From: JALYGY01 sp963800975
Lineage (GTDB): Bacteria > Actinomycetota > Rubrobacteria > Rubrobacterales > Rubrobacteraceae
Direction: 5' to 3'
DNA length: 64,000 bases
Assembly (NCBI GenBank): GCA_963800975.1
Contig: CAWDDB010000006.1
Span: forward strand, 1 to 64,000
Position numbers and translations under genes: made by a program. The notes beneath the pieces were generated by a model. It did no database searches. It was not told the origin of the DNA and worked only from the letters and a program-made list of their open reading frames with translations. Shown here piece by piece: positions 7,354 through 15,636 of the stretch (positions are counted from its first letter, which is position 1; each line of letters opens with the position of its first letter).

Positions 7354-7842
7354 ATGAGGGGCTTATCCGCGCTTGAAGGAGGCAGCCCGGCCCGGCGGGT
7401 CGCGGTGGCCGGGGTCGTGGGGGCGCTCTACGTCGTGTTGAGCCTCGCGGTCGCCCCCGTCGCCTTCGGGCCGCTGCAGTTCAGGTTGGGGGAGGCGCTA
7501 AAGCCCCTTGTCATAAAGTACCCGGTAACCATCCCGGCCTTCGGGGTGGGTACCGTGATCATCAACCTTTTCAGCCCGTTCGCGGGCGTGCTCGAGCTCG
7601 TCTTCATGCCGCTCGTCGACGTTACGGGGGGCGTGCTCTGCTACGTCGTGGCCCGCAGGGTTGGCGGGGCGTTCGGGACCTACCTCGCCTCGCTCGTGTA
7701 CGCCCTCTACACGGCGGCCGGCGTGGGCGTGGTCCTCACGGTCGTCGCCGGGCTGCCCTACCTGGCCTCTTTCGCCTCGGTCGCGGTCTCCGAGGTGGTG
7801 CTGCTCCTCGCGGGGAACGCCCTACTGGTGCGGCGGGTCTAG
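7354..7842 (+). CDS. QueT-family membrane transporter
   Basis: ATG 7354 lies 2 bases after the preceding stop; the product is 162 residues with five or six membrane helices. The N-terminal signature ALYVVLSLAVAPVAFGPLQF followed by RLGEALKPL matches the QueT family, the S components of ECF transporters linked to queuosine precursors in other bacteria. VGTVIINLFSPFAGVLELVF also fits. In other genomes QueT is often preceded by a preQ1 riboswitch, but the gamma-glutamyltransferase gene leaves no room for one here. The substrate is therefore uncertain. Confidence 0.72.
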   Translation: MRGLSALEGGSPARRVAVAGVVGALYVVLSLAVAPVAFGPLQFRLGEALKPLVIKYPVTIPAFGVGTVIINLFSPFAGVLELVFMPLVDVTGGVLCYVVARRVGGAFGTYLASLVYALYTAAGVGVVLTVVAGLPYLASFASVAVSEVVLLLAGNALLVRRV

Positions 7843-7950
7843 CGTTTACCCGCCACCGACCGGGGAGAGGGTTTTTTAGTACCCTCTGTTCGTGAAAAGA
7901 CAGCACCGCACCCGGCGAACGACGAGCGAAGCAACTGGCCGGCTCTGACG

Positions 7951-10761
7951 ATGCTCGCCGTGTTACTGCCGTTGGCGCTGGCTGTGCTCGCCGCGCCCGC
8001 CGTCCTGCTAGCCGGGGCCTGGAAGGCAGCCTACGCGGCCCCCCTGGCCGCGGCCTTCGCCGCACTCGCCGCCGTGGCAACGTTGTGGGGATACCTGTCG
8101 GGTGGAGGCGCCGTGAACGTCGCCTGGGTGCCGAGCTGGGACCTGCGCGTTGAGTTATCGCTCGATGGGCTCGCCGCACTGTACGCCCTGCTGGCGACCT
8201 GCGTCGGCTTTGCGGTACTGGTTTACTCCTCGCGCTACCTGCCGCTGCATCTAGAGCACCAGGGACGACCGGAGTCGGACGCCACGCGCTTCTACTTCTT
8301 CGTGCTCCTGTTCATGGGCTCGATGGTGGGCCTGGCGATGGCCCAGGATCTGGTCCTCCTGTTCGTTTTCTGGGACCTCACCTCCATCGCTTCGTACTAC
8401 CTTATCGGCTACGACAGGCACAAAGAAGAGTCGCGGGCCTCCGCGCTGATGGCCCTGCTCGTCACCGGGGTCACGGCGGTTCTGCTCCTGATCGGGGCTC
8501 TCCTCCTCTACGCCGCCTACGGGACTTTCTCGGTTCCGGAGCTCGCCCGCCTGGTCGAACCGGGACCCCTGCTCGTGGCCTGCGGCTCGCTCATCGCGGT
8601 GGCCGGGCTGGCGAAGAGCGCCCAGGTGCCGTTCCACTTCTGGTTACCGCGGGCGATGGCGGCTCCGACGCCCGTCTCCGCCTACCTCCATTCGGCGGCG
8701 ATGGTCGCCGCGGGGGTCTTGTTGATCGGCCGGGTGTACCCGCTCTTGCAGATGAGCGAGCTCTTGCTGGATGCGCTCCTGGTATTCGGCGTTGCCTCGA
8801 TGGCGGTCGGCGGCGTCCTGGCGCTCACGCGGGACGTCTTGAAGCAGCTCCTCGCCTACTCCACCATCGCCCAGTACGGGTTCGTGGTCACGATGTACGG
8901 CCTCGGCGGGGAGTACGGCGCCGGCGGCGCCGCTTACTACGTGATCGCCCACGCCGTCGCCAAGAGCGCCCTGTTTCTCACCGCCGGGACGGTCACGGAA
9001 GCGACCGGCGAGGATCGCTTGAGCAAGCTCGGGGGTTTGGGCAGGCCCATGCCCCTGCTCGCGGTGACGTCTGGGCTCGCGGCGGCCACGCTGGCCTCCC
9101 TCCCCCTGACGGTCGGCTTCTTCGCGGACGAGTTCTTTTTCGCCGCCGCGCTGGAGCGCGGTATTCTCGCCGCCGGTCTGGCGGTCGTCTCGGCGGCGAT
9201 CACGCTGACCTACACGTGGCGTTTCTGGGGCGGCATCTTCCTCGGCGAGCCGCGCGCCGGCTCCGCCCCGCACCGCGTGCCCGGGCTGCTAGTGGCTCCC
9301 GTCGTGGCGCTCGGGGCCGTCGGCTTTATCGGGGGCTTCTTCACCGGTCCCTTCGAGGCCCTGGCCGAGGCGGCCGGGAGGGTCACCCTTGGGGCCCCGA
9401 CGCCGTTGGACGCTTCGTACCACCTCGAGCTTATCCCCGAGTACCTCATGGCGCTGGCGGCCTACGCCCTGGGCGCGGCGCTCATACTCTCGCGTCCGGT
9501 GTGGTCGCGGGTCGCGCTGGGTCTTAGCAGGCTAGGGAAGATCGCGGGTCCGGAGCGGGGGTACAGGCTGCTCGTCCACGGGCTCAACCGCTTCTCGGAC
9601 CTCGTGCACCGGTTGGAGATCCGGAACCTCAGGGGCCGAGTCGCGGCGGTGCTCTTGCCGACGGCCGTGCTGGTGGGCGCGGCCGTCCTGGCGACGCCCA
9701 CGGCCGGCGCGTACCAGGTGGGTCCCTTGAGGGCCGAGGAGGCGCCGCTGATGCTGGTGCTGCTGGCGGTTGCGGTGGCCGCGGTCGCCACCACCTTCAC
9801 GCGCCGGCACGTCACGCTGGCGCTCGTGCTCTCCAGCGCGGGCTTCGCGCTGGCGGTCGCCTACGCCTTCTACGGGGCGCCGAGCGTGACGCTCGTTGCG
9901 GTCCTGGTCGAGACCCTGCTAACGGTGCTGCTCGTCGCTACCCTGAAGCTGATCCCCTACGAGGTCCTCCACCGCCAGGCGGAGCTGCCGCTCGTGGGCA
10001 CCTCCCGCAAGCTCTTGGTGTCCGTGGCCGCGGGCGCCTTCGCGTTCGCGGTGGTCTGGGGGGCGCTCTCGCAGCCGCCGGCCGGGCAGACCGTCGCCGA
10101 GGAGCACGTGCGGCTCGCCCCGCAGGCGCACGCCAAGAACGTGGTGACGGCCATCCTGGCCGATTTCCGTGGGCTGGACACCCTGGGCGAGATCACGGTC
10201 ATAGCCCTGGTCCTCCTAGGGGTGGGGACTCTGCTCGGGGGGGTGAAGCCGGAAGCCCTTCCGGAAGATAGCGGGCCGCCCGGCACGAGCGGGTCCGCGC
10301 GGCCGGCCGCGCGTGCCGTGACGCAGGAGGTGGCGCGGCTGCTTTACCTGCCCACGCTCATCATCGCCGCGGCCATCCTCGTCAAAGGCTTCGTCCAGAC
10401 AGGCGACGGCTTCTCCGCCGGGGTGGTGGGTGCCCTTGGGGTGCTGCTCAGGTATCTCGCCTTCGGGTACGACGAGGCCAAGAGGCTCCCGGCGGTGCGG
10501 TACGCGACGGCGATCGCGTTCTGCGGGCTGCTCGTGGCGTTGGGCGTCGCCGCGTTCCCGCTCTTTGCGGGGGAAGCGATCCTGACCCACAGCCCGCCGC
10601 CGGGCACCGAGCCCGTCCACCTGGGGACGCTCGAGCTGATGACCGCGGTCCTTTTCGACTTCGGGGTCTTCCTGCTGGTATTCGGCTTCGCGGTCGGGGC
10701 CGCCTCGTTCTTCGCCCGCGCAGGCGAGGCCTCGGGTACCTTGGGGGACGAGTCGCGGTGA
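7951..10761 (+). CDS. mrpA: Na+/H+ antiporter subunit MrpA fused to MrpB
   Basis: This 936-residue membrane protein is the large subunit of the multi-subunit cation/proton antiporter. Residues 1-~780 are MrpA/NuoL-like: helices from the first residue, VLLFVFWDLTSIASYYLIGY, then KSAQVPFHFWLPRAMAAPTP and VSAYLHSAAMVAAGV. The proton-path Glu usual in FWELTS is Asp here. From about 785 an MrpB domain follows (YLPTLIIAAAILVKGFVQTG, GFSAGVVGALGVLLRYLAFG, TAVLFDFGVFLLVFGFAVG). ATG 7951 is the first good start; its ribosome site is weak. The stop overlaps the mrpC start as GTGA, so translation is coupled. First gene of a seven-subunit operon for sodium and pH homeostasis. Confidence 0.93.
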   Translation: MLAVLLPLALAVLAAPAVLLAGAWKAAYAAPLAAAFAALAAVATLWGYLSGGGAVNVAWVPSWDLRVELSLDGLAALYALLATCVGFAVLVYSSRYLPLHLEHQGRPESDATRFYFFVLLFMGSMVGLAMAQDLVLLFVFWDLTSIASYYLIGYDRHKEESRASALMALLVTGVTAVLLLIGALLLYAAYGTFSVPELARLVEPGPLLVACGSLIAVAGLAKSAQVPFHFWLPRAMAAPTPVSAYLHSAAMVAAGVLLIGRVYPLLQMSELLLDALLVFGVASMAVGGVLALTRDVLKQLLAYSTIAQYGFVVTMYGLGGEYGAGGAAYYVIAHAVAKSALFLTAGTVTEATGEDRLSKLGGLGRPMPLLAVTSGLAAATLASLPLTVGFFADEFFFAAALERGILAAGLAVVSAAITLTYTWRFWGGIFLGEPRAGSAPHRVPGLLVAPVVALGAVGFIGGFFTGPFEALAEAAGRVTLGAPTPLDASYHLELIPEYLMALAAYALGAALILSRPVWSRVALGLSRLGKIAGPERGYRLLVHGLNRFSDLVHRLEIRNLRGRVAAVLLPTAVLVGAAVLATPTAGAYQVGPLRAEEAPLMLVLLAVAVAAVATTFTRRHVTLALVLSSAGFALAVAYAFYGAPSVTLVAVLVETLLTVLLVATLKLIPYEVLHRQAELPLVGTSRKLLVSVAAGAFAFAVVWGALSQPPAGQTVAEEHVRLAPQAHAKNVVTAILADFRGLDTLGEITVIALVLLGVGTLLGGVKPEALPEDSGPPGTSGSARPAARAVTQEVARLLYLPTLIIAAAILVKGFVQTGDGFSAGVVGALGVLLRYLAFGYDEAKRLPAVRYATAIAFCGLLVALGVAAFPLFAGEAILTHSPPPGTEPVHLGTLELMTAVLFDFGVFLLVFGFAVGAASFFARAGEASGTLGDESR

Positions 10762-11198
10762 CCCTCTTCTCCGCGCTCGTGGTCTCGGTCGTCTTCGCTT
10801 CCGGGACGTTCCTTCTCCTCCAGCGTGACCTCCTGCGGGCGGTTGTCGGCATAGTTCTCGTCTCGAACTCCGCCACGCTGTTCGTGATATCCGCCGGGTT
10901 GACGCGCGGTGATGTTCCGATCTACCCGCTCCCGGAAGGCGGGGGCGTGAGCGACCCGCTGGTGCAGGGGATGGCCCTGACTGCCCTGATCATAGGGTTC
11001 GGGGTCGCCGCCCTGCTCCTGGCGATGGTCTACCGGCTCTACGCCTCGCACGGCACCGTGGACGCGGAGGAGATCTCGGAGGCCGAGATGCGCGAGGCCG
11101 AGGAGCTGGAGCGCGCGGACGACCCCGAGAAGGAGGAGGTGCCCGCCGAAGAGCAGGACCCCGAAGAGGGGCCAAGGGAGGAGGCGAGGGCCCGGTGA
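10758..11198 (+). CDS. mrpC: Na+/H+ antiporter subunit MrpC
   Basis: The 146-residue protein starts at GTG 10758, overlapping the mrpAB stop by 4 bases. Three NuoK-like helices (FLLLQRDLLRAVVGIVLVSN, PLVQGMALTALIIGFGVAAL) identify MrpC. The conserved DPLVQGMALTALIIGFG stretch is intact. Unlike most MrpC proteins (~110-120 residues), it carries an acidic C-terminal tail of about 50 residues, rich in Glu (VDAEEISEAEMREAEELERA onward), presumably cytoplasmic. The next gene, mrpD, overlaps its stop. Confidence 0.92.
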   Translation: MTLFSALVVSVVFASGTFLLLQRDLLRAVVGIVLVSNSATLFVISAGLTRGDVPIYPLPEGGGVSDPLVQGMALTALIIGFGVAALLLAMVYRLYASHGTVDAEEISEAEMREAEELERADDPEKEEVPAEEQDPEEGPREEARAR

Positions 11199-12598
11199 CG
11201 GGAGCCGTTCTACTCGTCCTCCCGGCCGGCATCCCCTGGGTTCTCGCCGCCGTTCTGGCTCTCGTCGACGGCCGGAAGCGGTGGGTCGGCCTGCTGGCAT
11301 CGGCGGGGCTCGGGGCGAGCCTCGTCTCGCTCGGCTTTCTGGCCTCCGAGGTGCTCCGGGAGGGGTCGGTCGAGGTCGTCTCGGGCGGGTGGCCGATGGG
11401 CGTGGGGATCTCGCTTCGGGCCGACCCTCTGGGCGTGACGTTCGCCGCCGTCTCCGTCGGGGTGATCCTGGTTTCGACGCTCTACGAGGTCGCCCTGGGG
11501 GTACGCTGGCGCGTCTTCCCGGCGCTGGTGCTGCTCGTGGCCGCCGGCCTGAACGGGCTCTTTCTCACGGGGGACGCCTTCAACTTCTACGTCTTTTTCG
11601 AGGTTTCCATGACCGCCTCTTTCGTCCTGGCCGGCTACCGGGAGGAGGACTACCAGGTGCGGGCCGCCTTCCTCTTCGCGGTCGTCAACCTGCTCGGGTC
11701 GGTGGTCTTCCTTATCGGGATCGCGGCTTTGTACTCGATCACCGGCAGCCTGGACATGCAGGTGATCTCCGCGAGGGCGGAAGGGTTGGAGCCGAGCTCG
11801 GTGATCGTCATAGCGGCGGTGATCTTCGCGGCGTTCTGCCTCAAGCTCGGGCTCTTCCCGTTTCACTTCTGGCTGCCGGCGGTCTACGTCGGGAGCCACG
11901 CGCCCGTGGCGGCCATACTCTCTGGCGCCTTGGCGAACATCGGGAGCTACGGGATCTTGCGCTTCGGGGCGGGCGTCCTGCCGCGGGAGCTCGCGCTCGG
12001 ATCGGTCGCGGTGATGGCCTTGGGCGCGATGAGCATAGTCTACGGGGGGCTGCAGGCGATCTCGCGCCGCGACACCTCCGAGGTCATGGCCTACTCGGCG
12101 ATCGGTCAGGTCGGCTACATCCTCGTCGCCGTGGGCGTTGGGGGGCCTGTGGGATACGCGGCGGCTACGCTTTACTCGGTCGTGAATTCCCTGAACAAGG
12201 GGGTGGTCTTCCTCGCCGCCGGGCTGCGCGGGCCGCTAGTCGGCGGGGCCTTCGCCGTCGGGGCGTTCAGCATCGCGGGCGTGCCCCCGGCCGCCGGCTT
12301 TGTCGCGAAGATCGCGGTGTTCAAGGCGGCCGTCGCGGCGAACCCGCTTCTCGTTAGCCTGGCGCTCATCGCCCTGATCTTCGCGGGCAGCGCGCTGTCT
12401 TTCCTGTACTCGTTCCAGGTCTACCAGCGCCGATTCATGAAGCCCGACCTGGAGGCGCCGGACAAGCGGAGCCCGCGGGCGGCCCGTCTGCTCGTCGTGG
12501 CTCTAGCGGCGCTCGTGGTACTCCTGGGCCTCTGGCCAGAGCCGCTGGTCTACCTGAGCGAGGCGGCCGCCGCCGTCTTGACGGAGGAACCAGGGTGA
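11195..12598 (+). CDS. mrpD: Na+/H+ antiporter subunit MrpD
   Basis: The 467-residue NuoM/NuoN-like subunit has about 14 helices. Key features are GDAFNFYVFFEVSMTASFVL with the proton-path Glu kept, AAFCLKLGLFPFHFWLPAVY with the conserved Lys, VGSHAPVAAILSGALANIGS, and a late MAYSAIGQVGYILVAVGVG. The start GTG 11195 overlaps the mrpC stop. MrpD works with MrpA as the proton/cation translocating core. The downstream mrpE start overlaps its stop in the same GTGA arrangement. Confidence 0.93.
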   Translation: MTGAVLLVLPAGIPWVLAAVLALVDGRKRWVGLLASAGLGASLVSLGFLASEVLREGSVEVVSGGWPMGVGISLRADPLGVTFAAVSVGVILVSTLYEVALGVRWRVFPALVLLVAAGLNGLFLTGDAFNFYVFFEVSMTASFVLAGYREEDYQVRAAFLFAVVNLLGSVVFLIGIAALYSITGSLDMQVISARAEGLEPSSVIVIAAVIFAAFCLKLGLFPFHFWLPAVYVGSHAPVAAILSGALANIGSYGILRFGAGVLPRELALGSVAVMALGAMSIVYGGLQAISRRDTSEVMAYSAIGQVGYILVAVGVGGPVGYAAATLYSVVNSLNKGVVFLAAGLRGPLVGGAFAVGAFSIAGVPPAAGFVAKIAVFKAAVAANPLLVSLALIALIFAGSALSFLYSFQVYQRRFMKPDLEAPDKRSPRAARLLVVALAALVVLLGLWPEPLVYLSEAAAAVLTEEPG

Positions 12599-13089
12599 CG
12601 CGGTACGTCGTGGCGGTCGCTTCGCTCACGCTCGTCTACGCGCTCGCGCTGGCGAGCTTCGACCCCTGGGATCTCCTCTTCGGCGCCGGCCTCTCCGCCG
12701 CGCTGGTCTTCGCGTCCCGGCGGTTCGTCTTCGACACCGAACCGGGGCGGGGGCCCGGGCTGGCGGACCGCGTCGTGGCCTTCGTGCCGTTCGCCGCCGT
12801 GGTCTTTTGGGAGATAGTGGTGGGGACCTGGGAGGTCGCGCTGGTGACGCTCCACCTCAGGCCCCTGGAAAAGCCGGGCATCGTGGCCGTGCCCATAGGA
12901 GACCGTACCCCGAAGGGGGTGGCTGCCTGGGCGATAGTCACTGGGCTACCGCCGGGATCCTTCTTCGTGGACGTGGACCGGGAGCGGGGGGTCGCCCTGA
13001 TCCACGTCCTTGACGCCGACGATCCGGATGCCTTCCGCGAGCAGCAAGAGGATTTCTACCGCCGGTACCAGAGCAGGGTATTCCCGTGA
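12595..13089 (+). CDS. mrpE: Na+/H+ antiporter subunit MrpE
   Basis: The protein has 164 residues and starts at GTG 12595, overlapping mrpD. Two N-terminal helices, a conserved VVFWEIVVGTWEVALVTL segment, and a cytoplasmic domain with GIVAVPIGDRTPKGVAAWAI, TGLPPGSFFVDVDRE and LIHVLDADDPDAFR identify MrpE. The canonical Asn-Thr-Pro-Gly-Thr segment of the family reads VTGLPPGSFFVD. MrpE is needed for assembly or stability of the Mrp complex. Confidence 0.9.
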   Translation: MTRYVVAVASLTLVYALALASFDPWDLLFGAGLSAALVFASRRFVFDTEPGRGPGLADRVVAFVPFAAVVFWEIVVGTWEVALVTLHLRPLEKPGIVAVPIGDRTPKGVAAWAIVTGLPPGSFFVDVDRERGVALIHVLDADDPDAFREQQEDFYRRYQSRVFP

Positions 13090-13108
13090 GTCCCAGGAGG
13101 AGGTCCGC

Positions 13109-13375
13109 TTGCACGAGATAGTCTTTTACGTGGCCTTCCTGTGGATGACGGCCTTGCTTGTCGTGGCCGCGGCGGCGGTGATCCGGCTGCGCTCGACGGC
13201 CGCGCGCATCCTGGCCCTCGACATGCTGACCTTGATTCTGGCCGCTCTACTGGTCCTCTACGCCGACGCCAACCGGTCCTCTTACTACATGGACGCGGCG
13301 CTCATACTCTCCCTGCTTGCCTTCCTGGCGACCCTCGTCCTCGCCCGCTACTATGGGGAAAGGAAGATCTTCTAG
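13109..13375 (+). CDS. mrpF: Na+/H+ antiporter subunit MrpF
   Basis: The 88-residue protein has three helices. I chose TTG 13109 because AGGAGGAGG stands 5 bases before it and the resulting protein (LHEIVFYVAFLWMTALLVVA) has the normal MrpF length; an in-frame extension upstream overlaps mrpE and is unlike the family. RLRSTAARILALDMLTLILA and YYMDAALILSLLAFLATLVL are typical of MrpF. Its stop overlaps the GTG of mrpG. Confidence 0.88.
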   Translation: MHEIVFYVAFLWMTALLVVAAAAVIRLRSTAARILALDMLTLILAALLVLYADANRSSYYMDAALILSLLAFLATLVLARYYGERKIF

Positions 13376-13734
13376 TGGCCCCTGCGTTAGCGTCCGCTGC
13401 CCCTTACCTGGCCGATGCCCTCGTGTTCCTTGGGGTCCTTGTCATGACGGTCGGGGTGTACGGCGCGATCCGGATGCCCGACACCTACACCAAGCTGCAC
13501 GCGATGAGCAAGGCTGTGTTCCTCGGCGTGGTCTCGCTGTGCGCCGCCTCGGCGGTGACGGGCGACCCGGCCATCGTTTTCCGGGCGATGCTCATCGGGG
13601 CGTTCCTTCTCGTCACCACCCCCATCTCGGCCTTCGTGATCGCGCGCGCTGCCTTCCTGCGTGGGGAGAAGATGGAGTCCCCAGAGGCCCTCGACGAGTC
13701 GGGACGTGACCTCAACAGAGGGTCCGGACCGTAG
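13375..13734 (+). CDS. mrpG: Na+/H+ antiporter subunit MrpG
   Basis: The 119-residue protein starts at GTG 13375, one base inside the mrpF stop. LVMTVGVYGAIRMPDTYTKL followed by HAMSKAVFLGVVSL is the MrpG signature, and the late helix AMLIGAFLLVTTPISAFVIA fits. It is the last gene of the mrpAB-C-D-E-F-G operon. After it, an inverted aggtcg...cgacct pair (about 13764-13785) and a TATAAA-like box precede the next antiporter gene. Confidence 0.9.
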   Translation: MAPALASAAPYLADALVFLGVLVMTVGVYGAIRMPDTYTKLHAMSKAVFLGVVSLCAASAVTGDPAIVFRAMLIGAFLLVTTPISAFVIARAAFLRGEKMESPEALDESGRDLNRGSGP

Positions 13735-13825
13735 GCGCAGCGGCCGACCCCGCGACGGTAGGTCGCTAAAGTACGACCTCGTCGTGGACGGGCGCCGCGG
13801 CAGTAATAGGGTATAAACAGCGCGC

Positions 13826-15412
13826 ATGGGCCAGATCGAGTCGCTCATTTTCCTGCTCGGGGCCGCGGCGCTTCTCGCGCAACTGGCCCGGGTGCTGAAG
13901 GTGCCCTACCCGATACTGCTGGTCGTCGGGGGGCTCGGTCTCGGCTTCGTGCCCGTGTTCCCCGTCGTCCAGCTGGATCCCGACGTGATCTTCATAGTCT
14001 TCCTGCCGCCGCTGCTGAACGCGGCCGCCTTCTTCTCCTCGCCGCTCGACCTGCGTGCGCACCTAAGACCGATAGTGCTCCTCGCCTTCGGGCTCGTGCT
14101 CCTCACCACCGTCGTCGTCGCCGCCGTAGCCCACTTCGTGGTCGGGCTGCCGTGGGCGGTCTCCTTCGTCCTCGGGGCGATACTCTCGCCCACCGACCCG
14201 GTGGCGGCGGAGGCGATCTTCCGCCGCCTCGGGGTGCCCGAGCGGGTGGGCACGGTGGTCGGCGGCGAGAGCCTCGTAAACGACGGCACGGCGCTCGTGG
14301 CCTTCAGGGTAGCCCTGGTCGCCGTGGGGGGAGGCGCGTTCTCGGTCTGGGGGGCGGGTCTGAACCTCCTCCTGGTCGGCGGCGGCGGGATCGTCGTCGG
14401 CCTCGTCCTGGCCCTCGCGATCCTGCCCCTCTGGGCCCGCCTGAGGGAACCCTCGATCATGATCACCTTCTCGGTCCTGATTCCCTACGGCGTCTACATC
14501 CTTGCCGAGGAGGTCCTGCACGTCTCCGGGATCCTGGCCGTCGTCGCCTACGGCCTGTTTCAGGGCTGGAGGGCCCCGAGGCTCTTCCACAACGCCTCCA
14601 CGCGTATCCAGGCGCTGGCCTTCTGGGGCGTCCTGATCTTCGTCCTGGAGGCGCTGCTGTTCATCCTGGTCGGCCAGCAGCTCCCCGGCATCGTCGGCGA
14701 GCTCTCCGAGTACTCCTTCGCGCAGGTCCTCTTCTACGCCGTCCTGATCTACGCCGCGGTCCTCGGCGCGCGCTTCCTCTGGTTCTTCACCACGCCATAC
14801 CTCCACCCGATTCTCGACAGGGTCCTGCCCAACACGTACCTGCGCGGTCCGTGGCGGGAGCGGCTGGTGATGAGCTGGAGCGGGATGCGGGGCGCCGTCT
14901 CCCTGGCGGCGGCCCTCGCCGTGCCCGTCACCATCGAAGGGACAACCTTCGAGGGGCGGGACCTGGTCCTCTTCTTCACCTTCGCGGTTATCCTGGCGAC
15001 GCTCGTCTTGCAAGGGCTCACGCTGCCGCTCCTCATCAGGTCGCTGCGCCTGAAAGACGACGGCAAGGAGGGCACCCTCATGGAGCTCCGGGCACGCCTC
15101 GAGGGCGCCCGCGCCGCCCTCGAGAGGCTGGACCGTATCTGCGAGAACGAGCGCGTACCCGACGGCGCCCGCGAGCAGATGCGCGACCAGTACGACGTCC
15201 GCATCGAACGCTACGAAGCGGGCATCGAGGCTGGCGGCGCAACCGAGGAATACTCGGAGAGCTCCTCGACCTGGCGCAGGTGGCGGCGCGACCTGATCGG
15301 GGCCGAGCGCGACGCTCTCCTCTCCATGCGCGACAGGGGCGATATCAGCCCCGAGGTCATGCGCCGCATCGAGCGCGACCTCGACCTCGAGGAGTCGCGC
15401 ATCGGCGGGTGA
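13826..15412 (+). CDS. Na+/H+ antiporter, CPA1 (NhaP) family
   Basis: The 528-residue protein has about 12 helices and a long cytoplasmic tail. FLPPLLNAAAFFSSPLDLRA, GAILSPTDPVAAEAIFRRLG and GGESLVNDGTALVAFRVAL are CPA1 signatures; the Asn-Asp pair of the latter forms the ion site. WSGMRGAVSLAAALAVPV is the conserved late motif. The ~130-residue tail is charged and helical (KDDGKEGTLMELRARLEGAR) and could regulate activity. It sits about 90 bases after the Mrp operon on the same strand, so two unrelated Na+/H+ exchange systems are adjacent. Confidence 0.9.
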   Translation: MGQIESLIFLLGAAALLAQLARVLKVPYPILLVVGGLGLGFVPVFPVVQLDPDVIFIVFLPPLLNAAAFFSSPLDLRAHLRPIVLLAFGLVLLTTVVVAAVAHFVVGLPWAVSFVLGAILSPTDPVAAEAIFRRLGVPERVGTVVGGESLVNDGTALVAFRVALVAVGGGAFSVWGAGLNLLLVGGGGIVVGLVLALAILPLWARLREPSIMITFSVLIPYGVYILAEEVLHVSGILAVVAYGLFQGWRAPRLFHNASTRIQALAFWGVLIFVLEALLFILVGQQLPGIVGELSEYSFAQVLFYAVLIYAAVLGARFLWFFTTPYLHPILDRVLPNTYLRGPWRERLVMSWSGMRGAVSLAAALAVPVTIEGTTFEGRDLVLFFTFAVILATLVLQGLTLPLLIRSLRLKDDGKEGTLMELRARLEGARAALERLDRICENERVPDGAREQMRDQYDVRIERYEAGIEAGGATEEYSESSSTWRRWRRDLIGAERDALLSMRDRGDISPEVMRRIERDLDLEESRIGG

Positions 15413-15474
15413 GAGATCCGTCGCGGACGGAGCACCGTTGATGCCGAATGTGGTCAAAGGATCTTGGTTTGTGC

Positions 15475-15560
15475 GTTCGGGAGTCGGGAGGCGCTTCGGG
15501 CGTAGGGAGTCGGGAAAGAGCAATTACGACTCCCTACTCCCTATCTCCCCACTCCCGAAC
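15475..15560. repeat. Nested inverted repeat between antiporter and Nramp genes
   Basis: The outer arms gttcgggagtcgggag (15475-15490) and ctccccactcccgaac (15545-15560) pair with one mismatch. An inner perfect pair gtagggagtcg (15502-15512) and cgactccctac (15527-15537) encloses 14 nt. The whole could form a long hairpin. It may act as a terminator for the antiporter gene, though there is no T-run, or it may be a dispersed intergenic repeat. Confidence 0.6.
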
Positions 15561-15636
15561 AAAAAGAGCTGCGAAGTCATCACCCGGATTCCCTATAATG
15601 CGGCGGGAAAAGCCTTGAGCTCGGGGGAGGAGACCG

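Noticed and set aside
7340..7360. preQ1 riboswitch expected before a QueT-type gene
   Set aside because: The transporter starts 2 bases after the gamma-glutamyltransferase stop, leaving no leader.
14063..15523. 486-codon frame antisense to the CPA1 antiporter
   Set aside because: Asp/Glu/Gly-rich shadow translation of hydrophobic codons on the other strand.
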